Positions 16,424 to 25,191 of a stretch of 64,000 nt of DNA are shown here, one piece after another (the stretch's first letter is position 1; each line of letters starts with the position of its first letter). A model generated the notes under the pieces. The model did no database searches and had not been told where the DNA came from. It saw only the letters and a program-made list of their open reading frames with translations. The DNA comes from Fictibacillus aquaticus (GTDB lineage: Bacteria > Bacillota > Bacilli > Bacillales > Fictibacillaceae). The translations under genes were made by a program, and so were the position numbers. The stretch spans positions 310,001 to 374,000 of the forward strand of contig NZ_NOII01000001.1 in the NCBI RefSeq assembly GCF_002245695.1, in the 5' to 3' direction.

Positions 16424-16549
16424 TTAGCGGTGACATGCGTTAATTATGTTGAAAATGGACAGACTTCTCCCGTCTTGGCCCATTACATATGTAATGGAAC
16501 GGATCTCAGCTGCAAACCATTTCACCATAAAACGCACACCTGTAAGCAT
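16424..16549 (-). CDS. 41-codon leader peptide (uORF) of the ABC-F gene
   Basis: ATG at 16549 is preceded by a near-perfect Shine-Dalgarno GGAGGTG (16557-16563, 7-nt spacing). The peptide starts MLTGVRFMVKWFAAEIR and ends INACHR before TAA at 16424. It starts ~60 nt downstream of a consensus promoter and ends ~33 nt before the attenuator hairpin. The arrangement promoter, translated uORF, terminator, gene is that of ribosome-mediated attenuation in drug-inducible ABC-F and methyltransferase genes. The peptide sequence is not recognised. It contains an 18-nt perfect palindrome, CCATTACATATGTAATGG, in its coding sequence. Confidence 0.65.
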   Translation of the reverse strand: MLTGVRFMVKWFAAEIRSITYVMGQDGRSLSIFNIINACHR

Positions 16550-16603
16550 TCTCTTACACCTCCTTCTGTAATATTAAAAATTCAGACAATACCGTCATCC
16601 ATT

Positions 16604-16632
16604 ATTATACAATCAGTTTGGTTGACCTGCAA
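16604..16632 (-). promoter_or_regulatory. sigma-A promoter of the ABC-F leader
   Basis: Minus strand TTGCAG (16627-16632), 17-nt spacer, TATAAT (16604-16609). It sits immediately after the DJ-1/PfpI stop codon. Confidence 0.75.
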
Positions 16633-16637
16633 TATGT

Positions 16638-17210
16638 TTATGCAATAACTTTCGTGTTTTTAAAGAATGCAAGTGTCTGGTGTTCCTCTGCTTCATCTCC
16701 AAACAAACCGAGAAGCTTATAAAGCTGAACAGCGAATTCCACATAAGCGCTGCCAACAGCTGTCAAAATATGATTATCATATACAACATCATCTTCTGAT
16801 TGTAAAGTCCAGTTAAAAAGGTGTCCGGCTGTTTTGTCATCAGAGTTAATGGATGTTGTATAAGCATTACCTTCAAGGATGCCTGCTGCTGCAAGATGGA
16901 CCGGCCCTCCGCATATCGCTGCAATGAGCTTGTCTTGTCTATTAAATTCACGTATAAGCTCATGAAGAGCTGAGTTATTTAACAATGCTTCATGGCGCCC
17001 TCCTGGTATGATCAGTGCATCATAGTCAGCTGGCGCCACCTGGCTGATTTTTACATGTGGTACGGTCTGAAAACCTCCTGCCCCCGTCACAAATGAAGTA
17101 TCTTCTTTGTCAGTAAACATATGAACCTCGGCTTTGCCTTTTAAGAACAGCCCGACAAGCATCACCTCGAATTCGGCATATGAATCATAAATCAGCATCA
17201 GTGCTTTCAT
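16638..17210 (-). CDS. DJ-1/PfpI family protein
   Basis: 190-residue soluble protein of the DJ-1/PfpI class I glutamine-amidotransferase-like fold. The YDALIIPGGRHE segment and the nucleophile elbow A-A-I-C-G-G-P (Cys near residue 100) followed by a helix are typical; an acidic residue early in the protein (E14 in SYAEFEV) can pair with the cysteine. Members act as deglycase-like, hydratase or protease-like enzymes, so no specific reaction is assigned. ATG preceded by GGAGG. It lies directly upstream of the ABC-F promoter on the same strand with no terminator between, so some read-through into the leader is possible. Confidence 0.85.
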   Translation of the reverse strand: MKALMLIYDSYAEFEVMLVGLFLKGKAEVHMFTDKEDTSFVTGAGGFQTVPHVKISQVAPADYDALIIPGGRHEALLNNSALHELIREFNRQDKLIAAICGGPVHLAAAGILEGNAYTTSINSDDKTAGHLFNWTLQSEDDVVYDNHILTAVGSAYVEFAVQLYKLLGLFGDEAEEHQTLAFFKNTKVIA

Positions 17211-17379
17211 ACAATACCTCCATGTTTATTAGCATTTTATAGGCGGTTAACGGCGTTTTCTCGAAGATTTTGTCTGCTGGTTCATTCACTTTAAACAATC
17301 CATTTCCTTTGAAAAAAGGAGCAAAAACCTTCAACAGCCGCAAACCACAGTATAATTTACCTTAAAATCCCATTCTTTC

Positions 17380-17409
17380 TTGAGGATAACCTAAATACCA
17401 TGGTATAAC
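17380..17409 (+). promoter_or_regulatory. promoter overlapping a 12-bp palindrome
   Basis: TTGAGG (17380-17385), 18-nt spacer, TATAAC (17404-17409). The perfect palindrome ATACCATGGTAT (17395-17406) spans the spacer and enters the -10, a position where a dimeric repressor would block RNA polymerase. Confidence 0.4.
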
Positions 17410-17450
17410 AAGATTAGTAATTCTTAACTATTTTTTTGGAGGGCATCATA

Positions 17451-17735
17451 ATGGCTTTTTATTTTTTCCTTTACTGGCACTTTTTTGTCATGGTGATGCT
17501 CGTTATGCTGCTTAGCGGATTGACAGCAGCTTTTTTTCCGCGTGTTCATATCCTCAAAATCGCTGCAGCAAGCGCCATATCAGGTATCTTATATGCTGTG
17601 ATATATGATGTTATTGAATTATCATTCTATCCTGCAGTGATGAATATTGTCTTTTCCTTACTTTCAACAGGAATAATAAAATACAATCATTTTCTTAGGA
17701 AAACAGCTGAAGAAATTGAGGCGAAAGACAGGTAG
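17451..17735 (+). CDS. small three-helix membrane protein, unknown
   Basis: 94-residue protein starting at ATG 17451 (GGAGGG 7 nt upstream; a TTG at 17436 overlaps the ribosome binding site). Three hydrophobic segments (FYFFLYWHFFVMVMLVMLL; LKIAAASAISGILYAVIYDVI; AVMNIVFSLLSTGII) are followed by a basic, then acidic tail (NHFLRKTAEEIEAKDR). I do not recognise a family. It has its own promoter and a structured hairpin downstream, so it is probably a real single-gene unit. Confidence 0.65.
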   Translation: MAFYFFLYWHFFVMVMLVMLLSGLTAAFFPRVHILKIAAASAISGILYAVIYDVIELSFYPAVMNIVFSLLSTGIIKYNHFLRKTAEEIEAKDR

Positions 17736-17760
17736 GTTTAGAAATTTTATAAAAAGAGAA

Positions 17761-17826
17761 AAACCGGTCAATTTGAACTGCACCCTAAATTTCAGAAAAT
17801 TTGGTGCAGTTCATTTCAACCGGTTT
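17761..17826. repeat. nested palindrome between converging genes
   Basis: Outer arms AAACCGGT (17761-17768) / ACCGGTTT (17819-17826), inner arms TGAACTGCACC (17774-17784) / GGTGCAGTTCA (17803-17813), innermost AAATTT / AAATTT. It may serve as a terminator, but lacks a T-run and resembles dispersed palindromic repeats more. Confidence 0.75.
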
Positions 17827-17972
17827 ACCTTGCTCCTATTATCTTCTATACCCACGCACTCAGCAGCTTTAGAAAACTCCGCTTAAACCGTTCTGCCAGC
17901 AAAATTCCGCACCTTAACACTTCTTAACCATGGACAAAACAAAAAGTTTAACCGTGCCTCTTCACTATTGAC

Positions 17973-18182
17973 TTAAGCATCTTCAAAATAATCTTTGTAA
18001 TAGCCCCCAGCTTTGCCTGTGTTATCGATCACAAAGTAAAATTCCTCTGTCTCGTTTTTCACCTCATACATCTTACCTTCTGTAAGTGCACGGTTCACCA
18101 TATATTTCTCTGCATTCGTATGTACACATTTTACGGTTTTCATAGTAGCTTTTTCGTTCCATGTTAAATGATTCATATCCAT
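17973..18182 (-). CDS. DUF6501-like small protein
   Basis: 69-residue soluble protein: opening H-L-T-W-N-E-K-A-T-M-K-T-V-K-C-V-H-T, then LTEGKMYEVKNETEEFYFVIDN and a closing G-G-Y-Y-K-D-Y-F. This is a conserved small protein of Bacillaceae that I recall as DUF6501; function unknown. AAGGAG precedes the first ATG by 4 nt and a second ATG (codon 3) by 10 nt, so the start is uncertain by two codons. A cluster of TTGCAA motifs occupies the region upstream, between it and the marR stop. Confidence 0.7.
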   Translation of the reverse strand: MDMNHLTWNEKATMKTVKCVHTNAEKYMVNRALTEGKMYEVKNETEEFYFVIDNTGKAGGYYKDYFEDA

Positions 18183-18285
18183 ATCACTCCTTAATTTATC
18201 TATGGAATATCATATCTCAAATTATGCAGGTTTAAAAGAATGTGATAATAATTGCAAATTACAGCTATTCTATTTCTGTTAAAAG

Positions 18286-18368
18286 TTGCACTTTGCAATC
18301 AAAGCTACATATTGCAGCAGTTGTAAGATGCAACTATCGTTAATGTTATTTTGGTTGCAAGTTGCAAC
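18286..18368. promoter_or_regulatory. cluster of TTGCAA inverted repeats (candidate operator)
   Basis: TTGCA-CTT-TGCAA at 18286-18298 and the perfect 15-bp palindrome GTTGCAAGTTGCAAC at 18354-18368, with partial copies at 18252, 18312 and 18329. The cluster lies upstream of the DUF6501-like gene and downstream of marR. MarR proteins bind short palindromes of this kind, so the neighbour is a candidate ligand; this is inference. Confidence 0.4.
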
Positions 18369-18389
18369 TGTGTGAGGAAAGAAAAAAAA

Positions 18390-18812
18390 TTAAGTACCGC
18401 GCATCTTTTTTGAGAGCTGGATAATTGATCTGATGATCGTTTCTTCCTCGAATTCATTCATACCGTTTAATGTTTGTACAATTCTATTTTCTACGTTCTT
18501 TATAACAGATTCCAGCTCACTTCTGCCCTTTTCAGTTAAAAAAAGCTGAAGTATTCTTCGGTCTTGTCTGTTTGGAAGCCTCCTGAGAAATCCGCTTTTT
18601 TCTAAAGTTTGCACCTGCCTGCTGAAGGTTGTCAGGTCTGTAGTGAGTTTGTTTGCCATCTCCTTGATCGACAAGCCCTCATGGAGATAGGCTTCATACA
18701 GAATTTTGTATAATACCTCCGTTAAATTCAAACTGCTTCTTTTCAGTTCTTCTTTTAAAAGACGCTGATAGTCCTGGAGCAGCTTCTCCATAACAGAATG
18801 AACACTTTCCAT
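18390..18812 (-). CDS. MarR family transcriptional regulator
   Basis: 140-residue winged-helix regulator. The start is ATG 18812 because GGAGGTG sits 6 nt upstream; an upstream in-frame start lacks one. The DNA-binding region runs LSIKEMANKLTTDLTTFSRQVQTLEKSGFLRRLPNRQDRR, with recognition helix TTFSRQVQTLEKSGF and wing D-x-R-D-R-R-like (NRQDRR). The N- and C-terminal helices form the dimer interface. No cysteine suggests an OhrR-type thiol switch. It follows odhB on the same strand, but a terminator separates them. Target genes unknown; TTGCAA repeats just downstream are a candidate binding region. Confidence 0.9.
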   Translation of the reverse strand: MESVHSVMEKLLQDYQRLLKEELKRSSLNLTEVLYKILYEAYLHEGLSIKEMANKLTTDLTTFSRQVQTLEKSGFLRRLPNRQDRRILQLFLTEKGRSELESVIKNVENRIVQTLNGMNEFEEETIIRSIIQLSKKMRGT

Positions 18813-18905
18813 GATGAACACCTCCAGTTCTATCATAGAGTCAATGTTCCGAAAAATGCAACAATTAGAATCTGATCCTCCCCCTTTATTTAGTCAGCAT
18901 ACTAA

Positions 18906-18940
18906 AGAAAAAAAGAGCCCCCAGCAAAATGCTGAGGGCT
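18906..18940 (-). terminator. intrinsic terminator of odhAB
   Basis: Minus-strand stem AGCCCTCAGC / GCTGGGGGCT with a 5-nt loop and a run of 8 U, just after the odhB stop. Confidence 0.85.
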
Positions 18941-18952
18941 GTTTCATTTTAT

Positions 18953-20221
18953 TTATCCTTCTAGCAAAAGTGTTTCTGGATCTTCGAGAAGATCCTTCAC
19001 TTTTACAAGGAAGCTTACAGCTTCTTTTCCATCAACGATACGGTGATCGTAAGAAAGAGCGATATACATCATCGGTCGGTTTTCCATAGTGTGCTGGTCA
19101 ATTGCAACCGGTCTCCACTGGATTTTATGCATACCTAGAATACCAACTTGCTTGCCGTTTAGAATCGGTGTTGACATTAGGGATCCAAACGTCCCCCCGT
19201 TAGTGATCGTGAACGTACCGCCTTGCAGGTCTTCAAGCGTCAGCTTTTTCGTCTGCGCTTTTTGTGCAAGGTTCCCGATCTCTCTTTCAATGCCAGCAAA
19301 ACCGAGTTTGTCTGCATCACGGATGATCGGTACAACAAGACCTTCTTCCGCTCCAACAGCAATACCGATATCATAGAATTTTTTCAATGTGATCTCGTCA
19401 CCGTTGATTTCAGCGTTCAGCAGAGGGAACTCCTTCAATGCACCGATTACCGCTTTTGTGAAGAATGACATAAAGCCAAGCTTTACTCCGTTCTTTTTGA
19501 AGAAAGCGTCCTTTCTTCTGCTTCTTACATCATTGATCGCAGTCATATCGACTTCATTGAAAGTCGTCAGCATCGCTGCGTTTTGCTGTACCTCTACAAG
19601 TCTTTTCGCGATCGTCTGACGGCGGCGTGACATTTTCATTGTTTCAGTCGGACGTCCTGCATCCGGGCCTGAAGGAGCCGCTTTTTCAGCAGCCGGCTGT
19701 TTTGGTGCTGTCTGTTGTTTTGGTGTTTCCTTAGGCGCTTCATTGTGACGTTTAACATCTTCAGAACGGACACGGCCAAGCGGATCTCTTGCTTGCACTT
19801 CATTCAAGTCGATGCCCTTTTCGCGTGCTAGTTTTCGAGCTGCAGGCGATGCGATAATACGTTCGCTGCCAGAATCCTGTTTAGGAACTTCTGTTTTTTC
19901 CGCCGCAGCAGGAGCCTCATTTTCTTTTGGTTTTTCTTCTGCTGCCGGTTCTTTCACTTCTGAAGAAGCTGTGTCTGCAGAGCCTTCTCCGTCCTGAAGC
20001 ACGGCGATGATTTCACCAACTGAAACAGTATCGCCTGGCTGAGCCTTGATTTCCTGAAGGACACCGTCTTGTTCAGCGCTGATTTCAATGTTTACTTTGT
20101 CTGTTTCCAGCTCAACAAGGTCTTCTCCTTTTTGAACACGGTCACCAACATTTTTCAGCCACTGTGAAATCGTTCCTTCTGAGATGGATTCTGCTAACTC
20201 TGGTACTTTAACTTCGAACAT
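18953..20221 (-). CDS. odhB: dihydrolipoyl succinyltransferase, E2 of 2-oxoglutarate dehydrogenase
   Basis: Transfers the succinyl group from lipoamide to CoA in the TCA cycle. The 422-residue protein starts at ATG 20221 ([12 protein letters not shown]), overlapping the odhA stop by 14 nt and preceded by GGGGG. Domains: lipoyl domain 1-76 with the modified lysine in E-T-D-K-V-N-I-E; Ala/Pro/Lys-rich linker; E3-binding domain ([18 protein letters not shown], then [11 protein letters not shown]); a second linker; catalytic domain from ~190 with [13 protein letters not shown] carrying the active-site His and Asp. Co-translated with odhA. The E3 subunit is not in this window. Confidence 0.95.
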   Translation of the reverse strand: MFEVKVPELAESISEGTISQWLKNVGDRVQKGEDLVELETDKVNIEISAEQDGVLQEIKAQPGDTVSVGEIIAVLQDGEGSADTASSEVKEPAAEEKPKENEAPAAAEKTEVPKQDSGSERIIASPAARKLAREKGIDLNEVQARDPLGRVRSEDVKRHNEAPKETPKQQTAPKQPAAEKAAPSGPDAGRPTETMKMSRRRQTIAKRLVEVQQNAAMLTTFNEVDMTAINDVRSRRKDAFFKKNGVKLGFMSFFTKAVIGALKEFPLLNAEINGDEITLKKFYDIGIAVGAEEGLVVPIIRDADKLGFAGIEREIGNLAQKAQTKKLTLEDLQGGTFTITNGGTFGSLMSTPILNGKQVGILGMHKIQWRPVAIDQHTMENRPMMYIALSYDHRIVDGKEAVSFLVKVKDLLEDPETLLLEG

Positions 20222-23066
20222 GGTCGTGTCCCCCTTTGGATTCTTCAGGTTTTTCAAGTGCGATTGCTACGATGCGTTCCTGTTCTTGTTTATGGATATC
20301 AGGTTCTCCGCCAGACGGGCTTGATCTGTCAGGGCGTCCGATATAAGACACGAGCACGCCTTCAGGGACAAGATCCCAAAGTCTTGGCTCCATAAATGTC
20401 CATGGTCCCATGTTCTGAGGCTCTTCCTGTACCCAGCATACTTCTTCTACGTTTGGATATTCGTTCAGGATTTTTTTGATTTCTGCATACGGGAACGGAT
20501 AAAGCTGTTCAACACGTACGACCTGGAGATGACTAGTATCTTCACCAGATTGGCTGATGGCCACATCTAAATCAACTCCCACTTTTCCGGAGCTCATCAC
20601 CATTTTAGTAACCTTCTCTTTTTCCTTCACATCAAGAGCGGCATAGGCTGTCTTAAACGTTCCTTCTGCAAATTCTGCAGGTGATGAGGATACTTTTGGA
20701 TGGCGCAAAAGGCTTTTCGGCGTCATAACTACAAGCGGTCTGATCTCATCATGTTCAAGAAGTTTTGCCTGCCGGCGAAGCAAGTGGAAATACTGTGCCG
20801 CGCTTGTCACGTTGGCTACAGTCCAGTTATTCTCAGCCGAAAGCTGAAGGAAACGCTCAAGCCTTGCACTAGAATGTTCAGGCCCCTGTCCCTCGTATCC
20901 ATGCGGAAGAAGAAGGACTAGTCCAGACTTCTGGCCCCATTTCGCTCTGCCCGCAGAAACGAACTGGTCGAATAATACTTGTGCAGCGTTAGCAAAGTCC
21001 CCATACTGCGCTTCCCATAAAACAAGAGTCTCAGGTGCAAACACGTTATATCCATACTCAAATCCGACAACCGCAGCTTCAGAAAGAGGACTGTTGAAAA
21101 GTGCGAAAGATGCTAGATTCCCGCTAAGTTTATGAAGCGGTGAATATTTTTCCCCTGTCTTGCTGTCCTTGAGAACAAGGTGGCGCTGTGAGAACGTACC
21201 GCGTTCAGAATCCTGTCCAGTCAAGCGGATCGGAGTGCCGTCTTTTAGGATAGCAGCGAATGCGAGTGCTTCAGCCGTTCCCCAATCAAGACCTTTACCA
21301 TCTGTAAATGCATCCCGGCGTCGTTCCAGAATCTTTTGAAGCTTCGGATAAACAGTGAAATTTTCTGGCCAAGACAGCATATCTTCTGTAATTGCAGCTA
21401 AATCTTCCTCAGAAACGGCTGTGTCGACAGGCGGGAAGTCTTTGGAAAGCTGTTCCGGAAGCACCGTATCTTCAAGCTCAAACTTCTCTTTTCTGTCTTT
21501 GACTTTGTCGTATTCCTTTTGGTGTTTTTCAAGCACTTCTTTTTCGAAGCGTTCAGTCTCTTCTTTTGTAACGAGACCAGCTTCAACGAGCTTATCTGCA
21601 TAAATCTGCTTTACGTTCGGATATTTATTGATGAGTGTATAAAGAGCAGGCTGTGTGCCCATCGGATCGTCCATCTCGTTATGTCCATAGCGTCTGTAGC
21701 CAATCAAATCGATCAGTACGTCCTTATTGAATGTTTTTCTATATTCACACGCAAAATACACTGCATCGAGACAGGCTTCCGGATCGTCTGCGTTGACATG
21801 AATGACAGGGATTTCATAACCCTTTGCCAAATCACTCGCATATCTAGTAGACCGTGAGTCGCTGCTGTCAGTCGTAAATCCGATCAGGTTATTCGCGATG
21901 ATATGAATCGTTCCGCCAGTATGGTAGCCTTTCAAACCAGAAATGTTTAATGTCTCTGCCACAACGCCTTCACCAGGAAATGCAGCATCACCATGAATCA
22001 GTACGGCGAGTGCCTTGTTTGTGTCCTGAGCAGGATAGCCCGCTTTTGTACGGTCATCCTGAGCTGCTCTTGCATATCCTTCTACAACAGGATCAACAAA
22101 CTCAAGATGAGACGGGTTATTGGCAAGATGAACACGGATTTGTTTTTGATTTTCTTCCGTTATCACACGGTTTGCACCAAGGTGGTACTTTACATCGCCA
22201 GTCCACCCGAAGTTGATTCCGCGTGAGCCTTCTGAAGGGAAAAGCTCTTTGTTTGGAGAATGATGAAATTCAGAAAAAATAAGTTCGAGCGGCTTTCCGA
22301 GTACGTGAGCAAGCACGCTGAGACGTCCGCGGTGAGCCATGCCGATCATGACATGTTCGACATTGTCGACCGCACTTTCTCTTACGGCTTCATCAAGCAT
22401 CGGAACGAGCATGTCAACACCCTCGATCGAGAAGCGTTTCTGCCCGACAAATGTTTTATGAAGGAATTTTTCAAATCCGTCCACTTCTGTCAGTCGATAA
22501 AGAAGCTGCTGCTTTTCGGCCGCAGAACGTTTTTGGAAAACCTTTCCTTTTTCCGCCATGTCAAAGAGCCATTCACGCTCCTCTTCCTGGTGGACATGGC
22601 TGAATTCATATGCGATTGAACGCGTGTACGCCTTTTTCAGACGCTGGATTGCATCCCATGCTGTTGCATCAGCAGCAGGCGCTTTAGTCCATACAAGACG
22701 GGCTGGAATGGATTCCAGGTCCTGTTGTGTAAGACCGTATTCTTTCAAATCGATGTAGTGTTCATCTTTCGGAAAGTCTCCGACAGGATAAATGTCTGCC
22801 GCAAGATGTCCGTACGTGCGGATGTTTTCGATCAGCTTCATTGTCTGCACAAGCTTGTATGGATCTATTCCGCCTGCTGCAATTACGTGCTGTTCTTCCG
22901 CACCTGATGTTTCTAATGGAGGCCCCCACTGTTCGAAGCTTTCAATCAGTGACTGGTCTACAGAATCAGGGTCTTGCTGGTACTGCTCATACATGTCCAA
23001 AACGTAGGCAAGGTTTGGCCCATCCAGCTGTTTCCAGGGATTTCCTTGTTTTGGATGTTGTGTCAT
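20208..23066 (-). CDS. odhA: 2-oxoglutarate dehydrogenase E1 component
   Basis: 952-residue thiamine-diphosphate enzyme that decarboxylates 2-oxoglutarate and passes the succinyl group to OdhB. Start is ATG 23066 (GGAGGG 8 nt upstream), giving M-T-Q-H-P-K; an upstream in-frame ATG lacks a ribosome binding site. Landmarks are the N-terminal helical segment [54 protein letters not shown], the ThDP/Mg site [26 protein letters not shown], and the C-terminal EEPQNMGPW. Length is right for the family. First gene of the odhAB operon; no clear sigma-A promoter was found in the 150 nt upstream. Confidence 0.95.
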   Translation of the reverse strand: MTQHPKQGNPWKQLDGPNLAYVLDMYEQYQQDPDSVDQSLIESFEQWGPPLETSGAEEQHVIAAGGIDPYKLVQTMKLIENIRTYGHLAADIYPVGDFPKDEHYIDLKEYGLTQQDLESIPARLVWTKAPAADATAWDAIQRLKKAYTRSIAYEFSHVHQEEEREWLFDMAEKGKVFQKRSAAEKQQLLYRLTEVDGFEKFLHKTFVGQKRFSIEGVDMLVPMLDEAVRESAVDNVEHVMIGMAHRGRLSVLAHVLGKPLELIFSEFHHSPNKELFPSEGSRGINFGWTGDVKYHLGANRVITEENQKQIRVHLANNPSHLEFVDPVVEGYARAAQDDRTKAGYPAQDTNKALAVLIHGDAAFPGEGVVAETLNISGLKGYHTGGTIHIIANNLIGFTTDSSDSRSTRYASDLAKGYEIPVIHVNADDPEACLDAVYFACEYRKTFNKDVLIDLIGYRRYGHNEMDDPMGTQPALYTLINKYPNVKQIYADKLVEAGLVTKEETERFEKEVLEKHQKEYDKVKDRKEKFELEDTVLPEQLSKDFPPVDTAVSEEDLAAITEDMLSWPENFTVYPKLQKILERRRDAFTDGKGLDWGTAEALAFAAILKDGTPIRLTGQDSERGTFSQRHLVLKDSKTGEKYSPLHKLSGNLASFALFNSPLSEAAVVGFEYGYNVFAPETLVLWEAQYGDFANAAQVLFDQFVSAGRAKWGQKSGLVLLLPHGYEGQGPEHSSARLERFLQLSAENNWTVANVTSAAQYFHLLRRQAKLLEHDEIRPLVVMTPKSLLRHPKVSSSPAEFAEGTFKTAYAALDVKEKEKVTKMVMSSGKVGVDLDVAISQSGEDTSHLQVVRVEQLYPFPYAEIKKILNEYPNVEEVCWVQEEPQNMGPWTFMEPRLWDLVPEGVLVSYIGRPDRSSPSGGEPDIHKQEQERIVAIALEKPEESKGGHDHVRS

Positions 23067-23215
23067 GGTACTTTCCCTCCTGCACTTCTCTCTGTAAATG
23101 GTGCGTTTAATTCTCAACATATCCATATTTCAACAAAAATCGATAGCTTTTTTATACTATCTTTCCCCTTATTAAAACGCTACCAAACTCATTTGTAAAG
23201 GGTTTCAAATCATTA

Positions 23216-23244
23216 AAATAAAAAAAGCGGGATTTCCCGCTTTT
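23216..23244 (-). terminator. intrinsic terminator downstream of rarD
   Basis: AAAAGCGGGA / TCCCGCTTTT stem with a very short loop and U-run, between rarD and odhA on the minus strand. Confidence 0.8.
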
Positions 23245-23289
23245 AAAATTTATTGAAAAATGAATTATCAGACAGTAATTTTGCCGTTT

Positions 23290-24222
23290 CTAAGACACCT
23301 TTGCAGCTTTTTCTTTATTCAGTTTTTTCAGCCGAGTGTGTTTAGTGATTCTTGATACGCTGAAAATAAACAATGCTGTCCAAATCAATGTGAACGCGAC
23401 CGCGTGAGTATGTGAAAAGGACTCATGATATAGAAGAACACCTAATATAAGCATCAATGACGGCGCGATATACTGCATAAATCCAATCATAGTGAGTGAG
23501 ATCTTCCTTGCCGCCTGAGCAAAGCATAAAAGCGGAACAGCGGTGACGATCCCGGCTCCCAAAAGAAGGATAAATGATGATGCAGATCCGCCCATTACAG
23601 GCTGATCACCATTTACGGCGTTAAATATTGCATAAAGCAACGCAAAAGGTGCGACAAGCATTGTTTCGTACGCGAGTCCTAGAACAGAATCATAATTCGC
23701 CATTTTTTTAGCCAGTCCGTACACGCCAAAAGAGATCGCAAGCGAGAGCGAAACCCAAGGAAAGGAACCGAACTGATAGGTTAGAAACAAGACACCAGCT
23801 CCTGCTAGGATGAAGGATATGATCTGCCACATATCCAGCTTTTCTTTTAAAACGATAACTCCTAATAAAACACTCACAAGAGGATTGATATAATAACCTA
23901 GACTTGCCTGCACAACATGGTCAGTGTTGACGGCCCAAATATAGATAAGCCAATTAGCACTGATCAGGACAGACGCGGCAAAAACATAAAGAAAATTTTT
24001 TTTGCTGCTGAACAGTTCACTCATTCCTGCAGTAAACTGCCTCCATCTTCCCGTGATGGCAATAACAGACATCATAAACATGAAAGACCAAATGATTCTG
24101 TGCGCAAGAATTTCTCCTGACCCGACATGCTGGAGAGGTTTCCAGTACAGCGGCAGAAAACCCCAGATGATATAAGCTAATGCCGCATACCATATACCGC
24201 TGAGTGGGCTGATTTTGTTCAT
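23290..24222 (-). CDS. rarD: RarD family EamA transporter
   Basis: 310-residue ten-helix drug/metabolite transporter. The opening S-G-I-W-Y-A-A-L-A-Y-I-I-W-G-F-L-P-L-Y-W, then HRIIWSFMFM and N-W-L-I-Y-I-W-A-V-N, are specific to the RarD subgroup. Two EamA repeats are recognisable (residues ~10-145 and ~155-295), each with five helices; the second contains G-F-M-Q-Y-I-A-P-S. The tail is lysine-rich and cytoplasmic. Substrate unknown; the name comes from chloramphenicol-related observations in other species. Monocistronic by its position between a ~300-nt gene-free gap and a terminator. Confidence 0.85.
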   Translation of the reverse strand: MNKISPLSGIWYAALAYIIWGFLPLYWKPLQHVGSGEILAHRIIWSFMFMMSVIAITGRWRQFTAGMSELFSSKKNFLYVFAASVLISANWLIYIWAVNTDHVVQASLGYYINPLVSVLLGVIVLKEKLDMWQIISFILAGAGVLFLTYQFGSFPWVSLSLAISFGVYGLAKKMANYDSVLGLAYETMLVAPFALLYAIFNAVNGDQPVMGGSASSFILLLGAGIVTAVPLLCFAQAARKISLTMIGFMQYIAPSLMLILGVLLYHESFSHTHAVAFTLIWTALFIFSVSRITKHTRLKKLNKEKAAKVS

Positions 24223-24524
24223 ACGTTCCCCGTTTCTTACAGGCTTAAGACCTGCACTGAGATTAGATTAGTATGATTATATATCGTGTGCAGGAGTTAA
24301 GAACAGTTTATTGCTCGCAGCAAAAAAGGGGATGTCAGACGGGGATATCGAAGACACAGTGGAGTTTACTTAAATTTTTGTGACAGCTGGAGTTGATAAC
24401 CCCCAGCACAAACATAGGACGCAAAATTCAGCTGATCAGCATAAGTACTTGAAAGTGTAAAAATTATTTCTTCCTCCCGTTTTTTGTTATACTTAACATA
24501 TGAAAATCAGGTGGTGAATTTAAA
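24223..24524. other. intergenic region without a supported gene
   Basis: 302 nt between divergent rarD and the hemolysin III gene. I see a short GCTGG..CCAGC hairpin (~24387-24408) and a TATACT -10-like box near 24488 without a convincing -35, but no ORF with a ribosome binding site. Confidence 0.5.
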
Positions 24525-25166
24525 ATGAAAACACACGTTTATACCCGCCGCGAAGAGGTCGCCAACGCCATCACTCATGGACTTGGAGTGCTTCTGAGTG
24601 TGGCCGTCCTGTCCATCCTGCTTGTCTTTGCGGTCTGGAAAGGAACAGCGGTTCATATTGTCAGTTTCACTGTATTCGGCACAACGATGTTCATGCTGTA
24701 TACAGCTTCTACTCTCGTACACAGCTTTCCAGAAGGTAAAGTGAAAGATTTGTTTGAGATCATGGACCACTCTGCAATTTATCTTTTTATCGCCGGAACC
24801 TATACACCGCTAGTTCTTATCGTTGTTGGCGGTGCCCTTGGCTGGACACTGTTTGGTGTTGTATGGGGGATCGCACTTTTCGGAGTCGTGTTTAAAATAT
24901 TTTTCACAAAAAGGTTTGTGATTCTGTCGACTCTCGGTTATGTAGCCATGGGATGGATGATAGTTTTTGCTTTTAACGATGTAGTAGCGAACATGCCAGC
25001 TGCAGGACTGCAGCTTCTTATCGCAGGCGGCATCCTTTATACAGCAGGCAGCATCTTTTATGTTTGGCGAAGCTTTCCATTTCATCATGCAGTTTGGCAT
25101 GTGTTTGTGCTTGCAGGCAGTGTCCTTCATTTTCTGATGATGTTCTATGTACTGCCTTCTGCATAA
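24525..25166 (+). CDS. hemolysin III family (PAQR) membrane protein
   Basis: 213-residue, seven-helix membrane protein. The N-terminus R-E-E-V-A-N-A-I-T-H-G-L-G, then TASTLVHSF, the H-S-A-I-Y-L-F-I-A-G-T-Y-T-P block and the C-terminal F-P-F-H-H-A-V-W-H-V-F-V are the hallmarks of the HlyIII/PAQR family; the serine, aspartate (MDHSA) and three histidines form the predicted metal site of this superfamily of lipid hydrolases. Despite the name, a haemolytic role is not implied. Corresponds to the YplQ type in Bacillus. ATG preceded by AGGTGGTG; a terminator follows at once. Confidence 0.9.
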   Translation: MKTHVYTRREEVANAITHGLGVLLSVAVLSILLVFAVWKGTAVHIVSFTVFGTTMFMLYTASTLVHSFPEGKVKDLFEIMDHSAIYLFIAGTYTPLVLIVVGGALGWTLFGVVWGIALFGVVFKIFFTKRFVILSTLGYVAMGWMIVFAFNDVVANMPAAGLQLLIAGGILYTAGSIFYVWRSFPFHHAVWHVFVLAGSVLHFLMMFYVLPSA

Positions 25167-25191
25167 AAAAGCCCATCCTCTGGGCTTTTTT
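25165..25191. terminator. bidirectional intrinsic terminator
   Basis: AAAAAAGCCCA / TGGGCTTTTTT with a 5-nt loop between converging genes. Confidence 0.9.

Noticed and set aside
17787-17801. CodY box controlling the converging small genes
   Set aside because: It sits in the loop region of a palindrome between two 3' ends, without a promoter; reported only as part of the repeat.
19812-19997. Antisense ORFs inside odhB, odhA, the MMPL and other large genes
   Set aside because: They lack ribosome binding sites, have compositionally biased shadows of the sense protein, and oppose well-supported genes.
24480-24524. Sigma-A promoter for the hemolysin III gene
   Set aside because: A TATACT-like -10 is present but no acceptable -35 at 16-18 nt.
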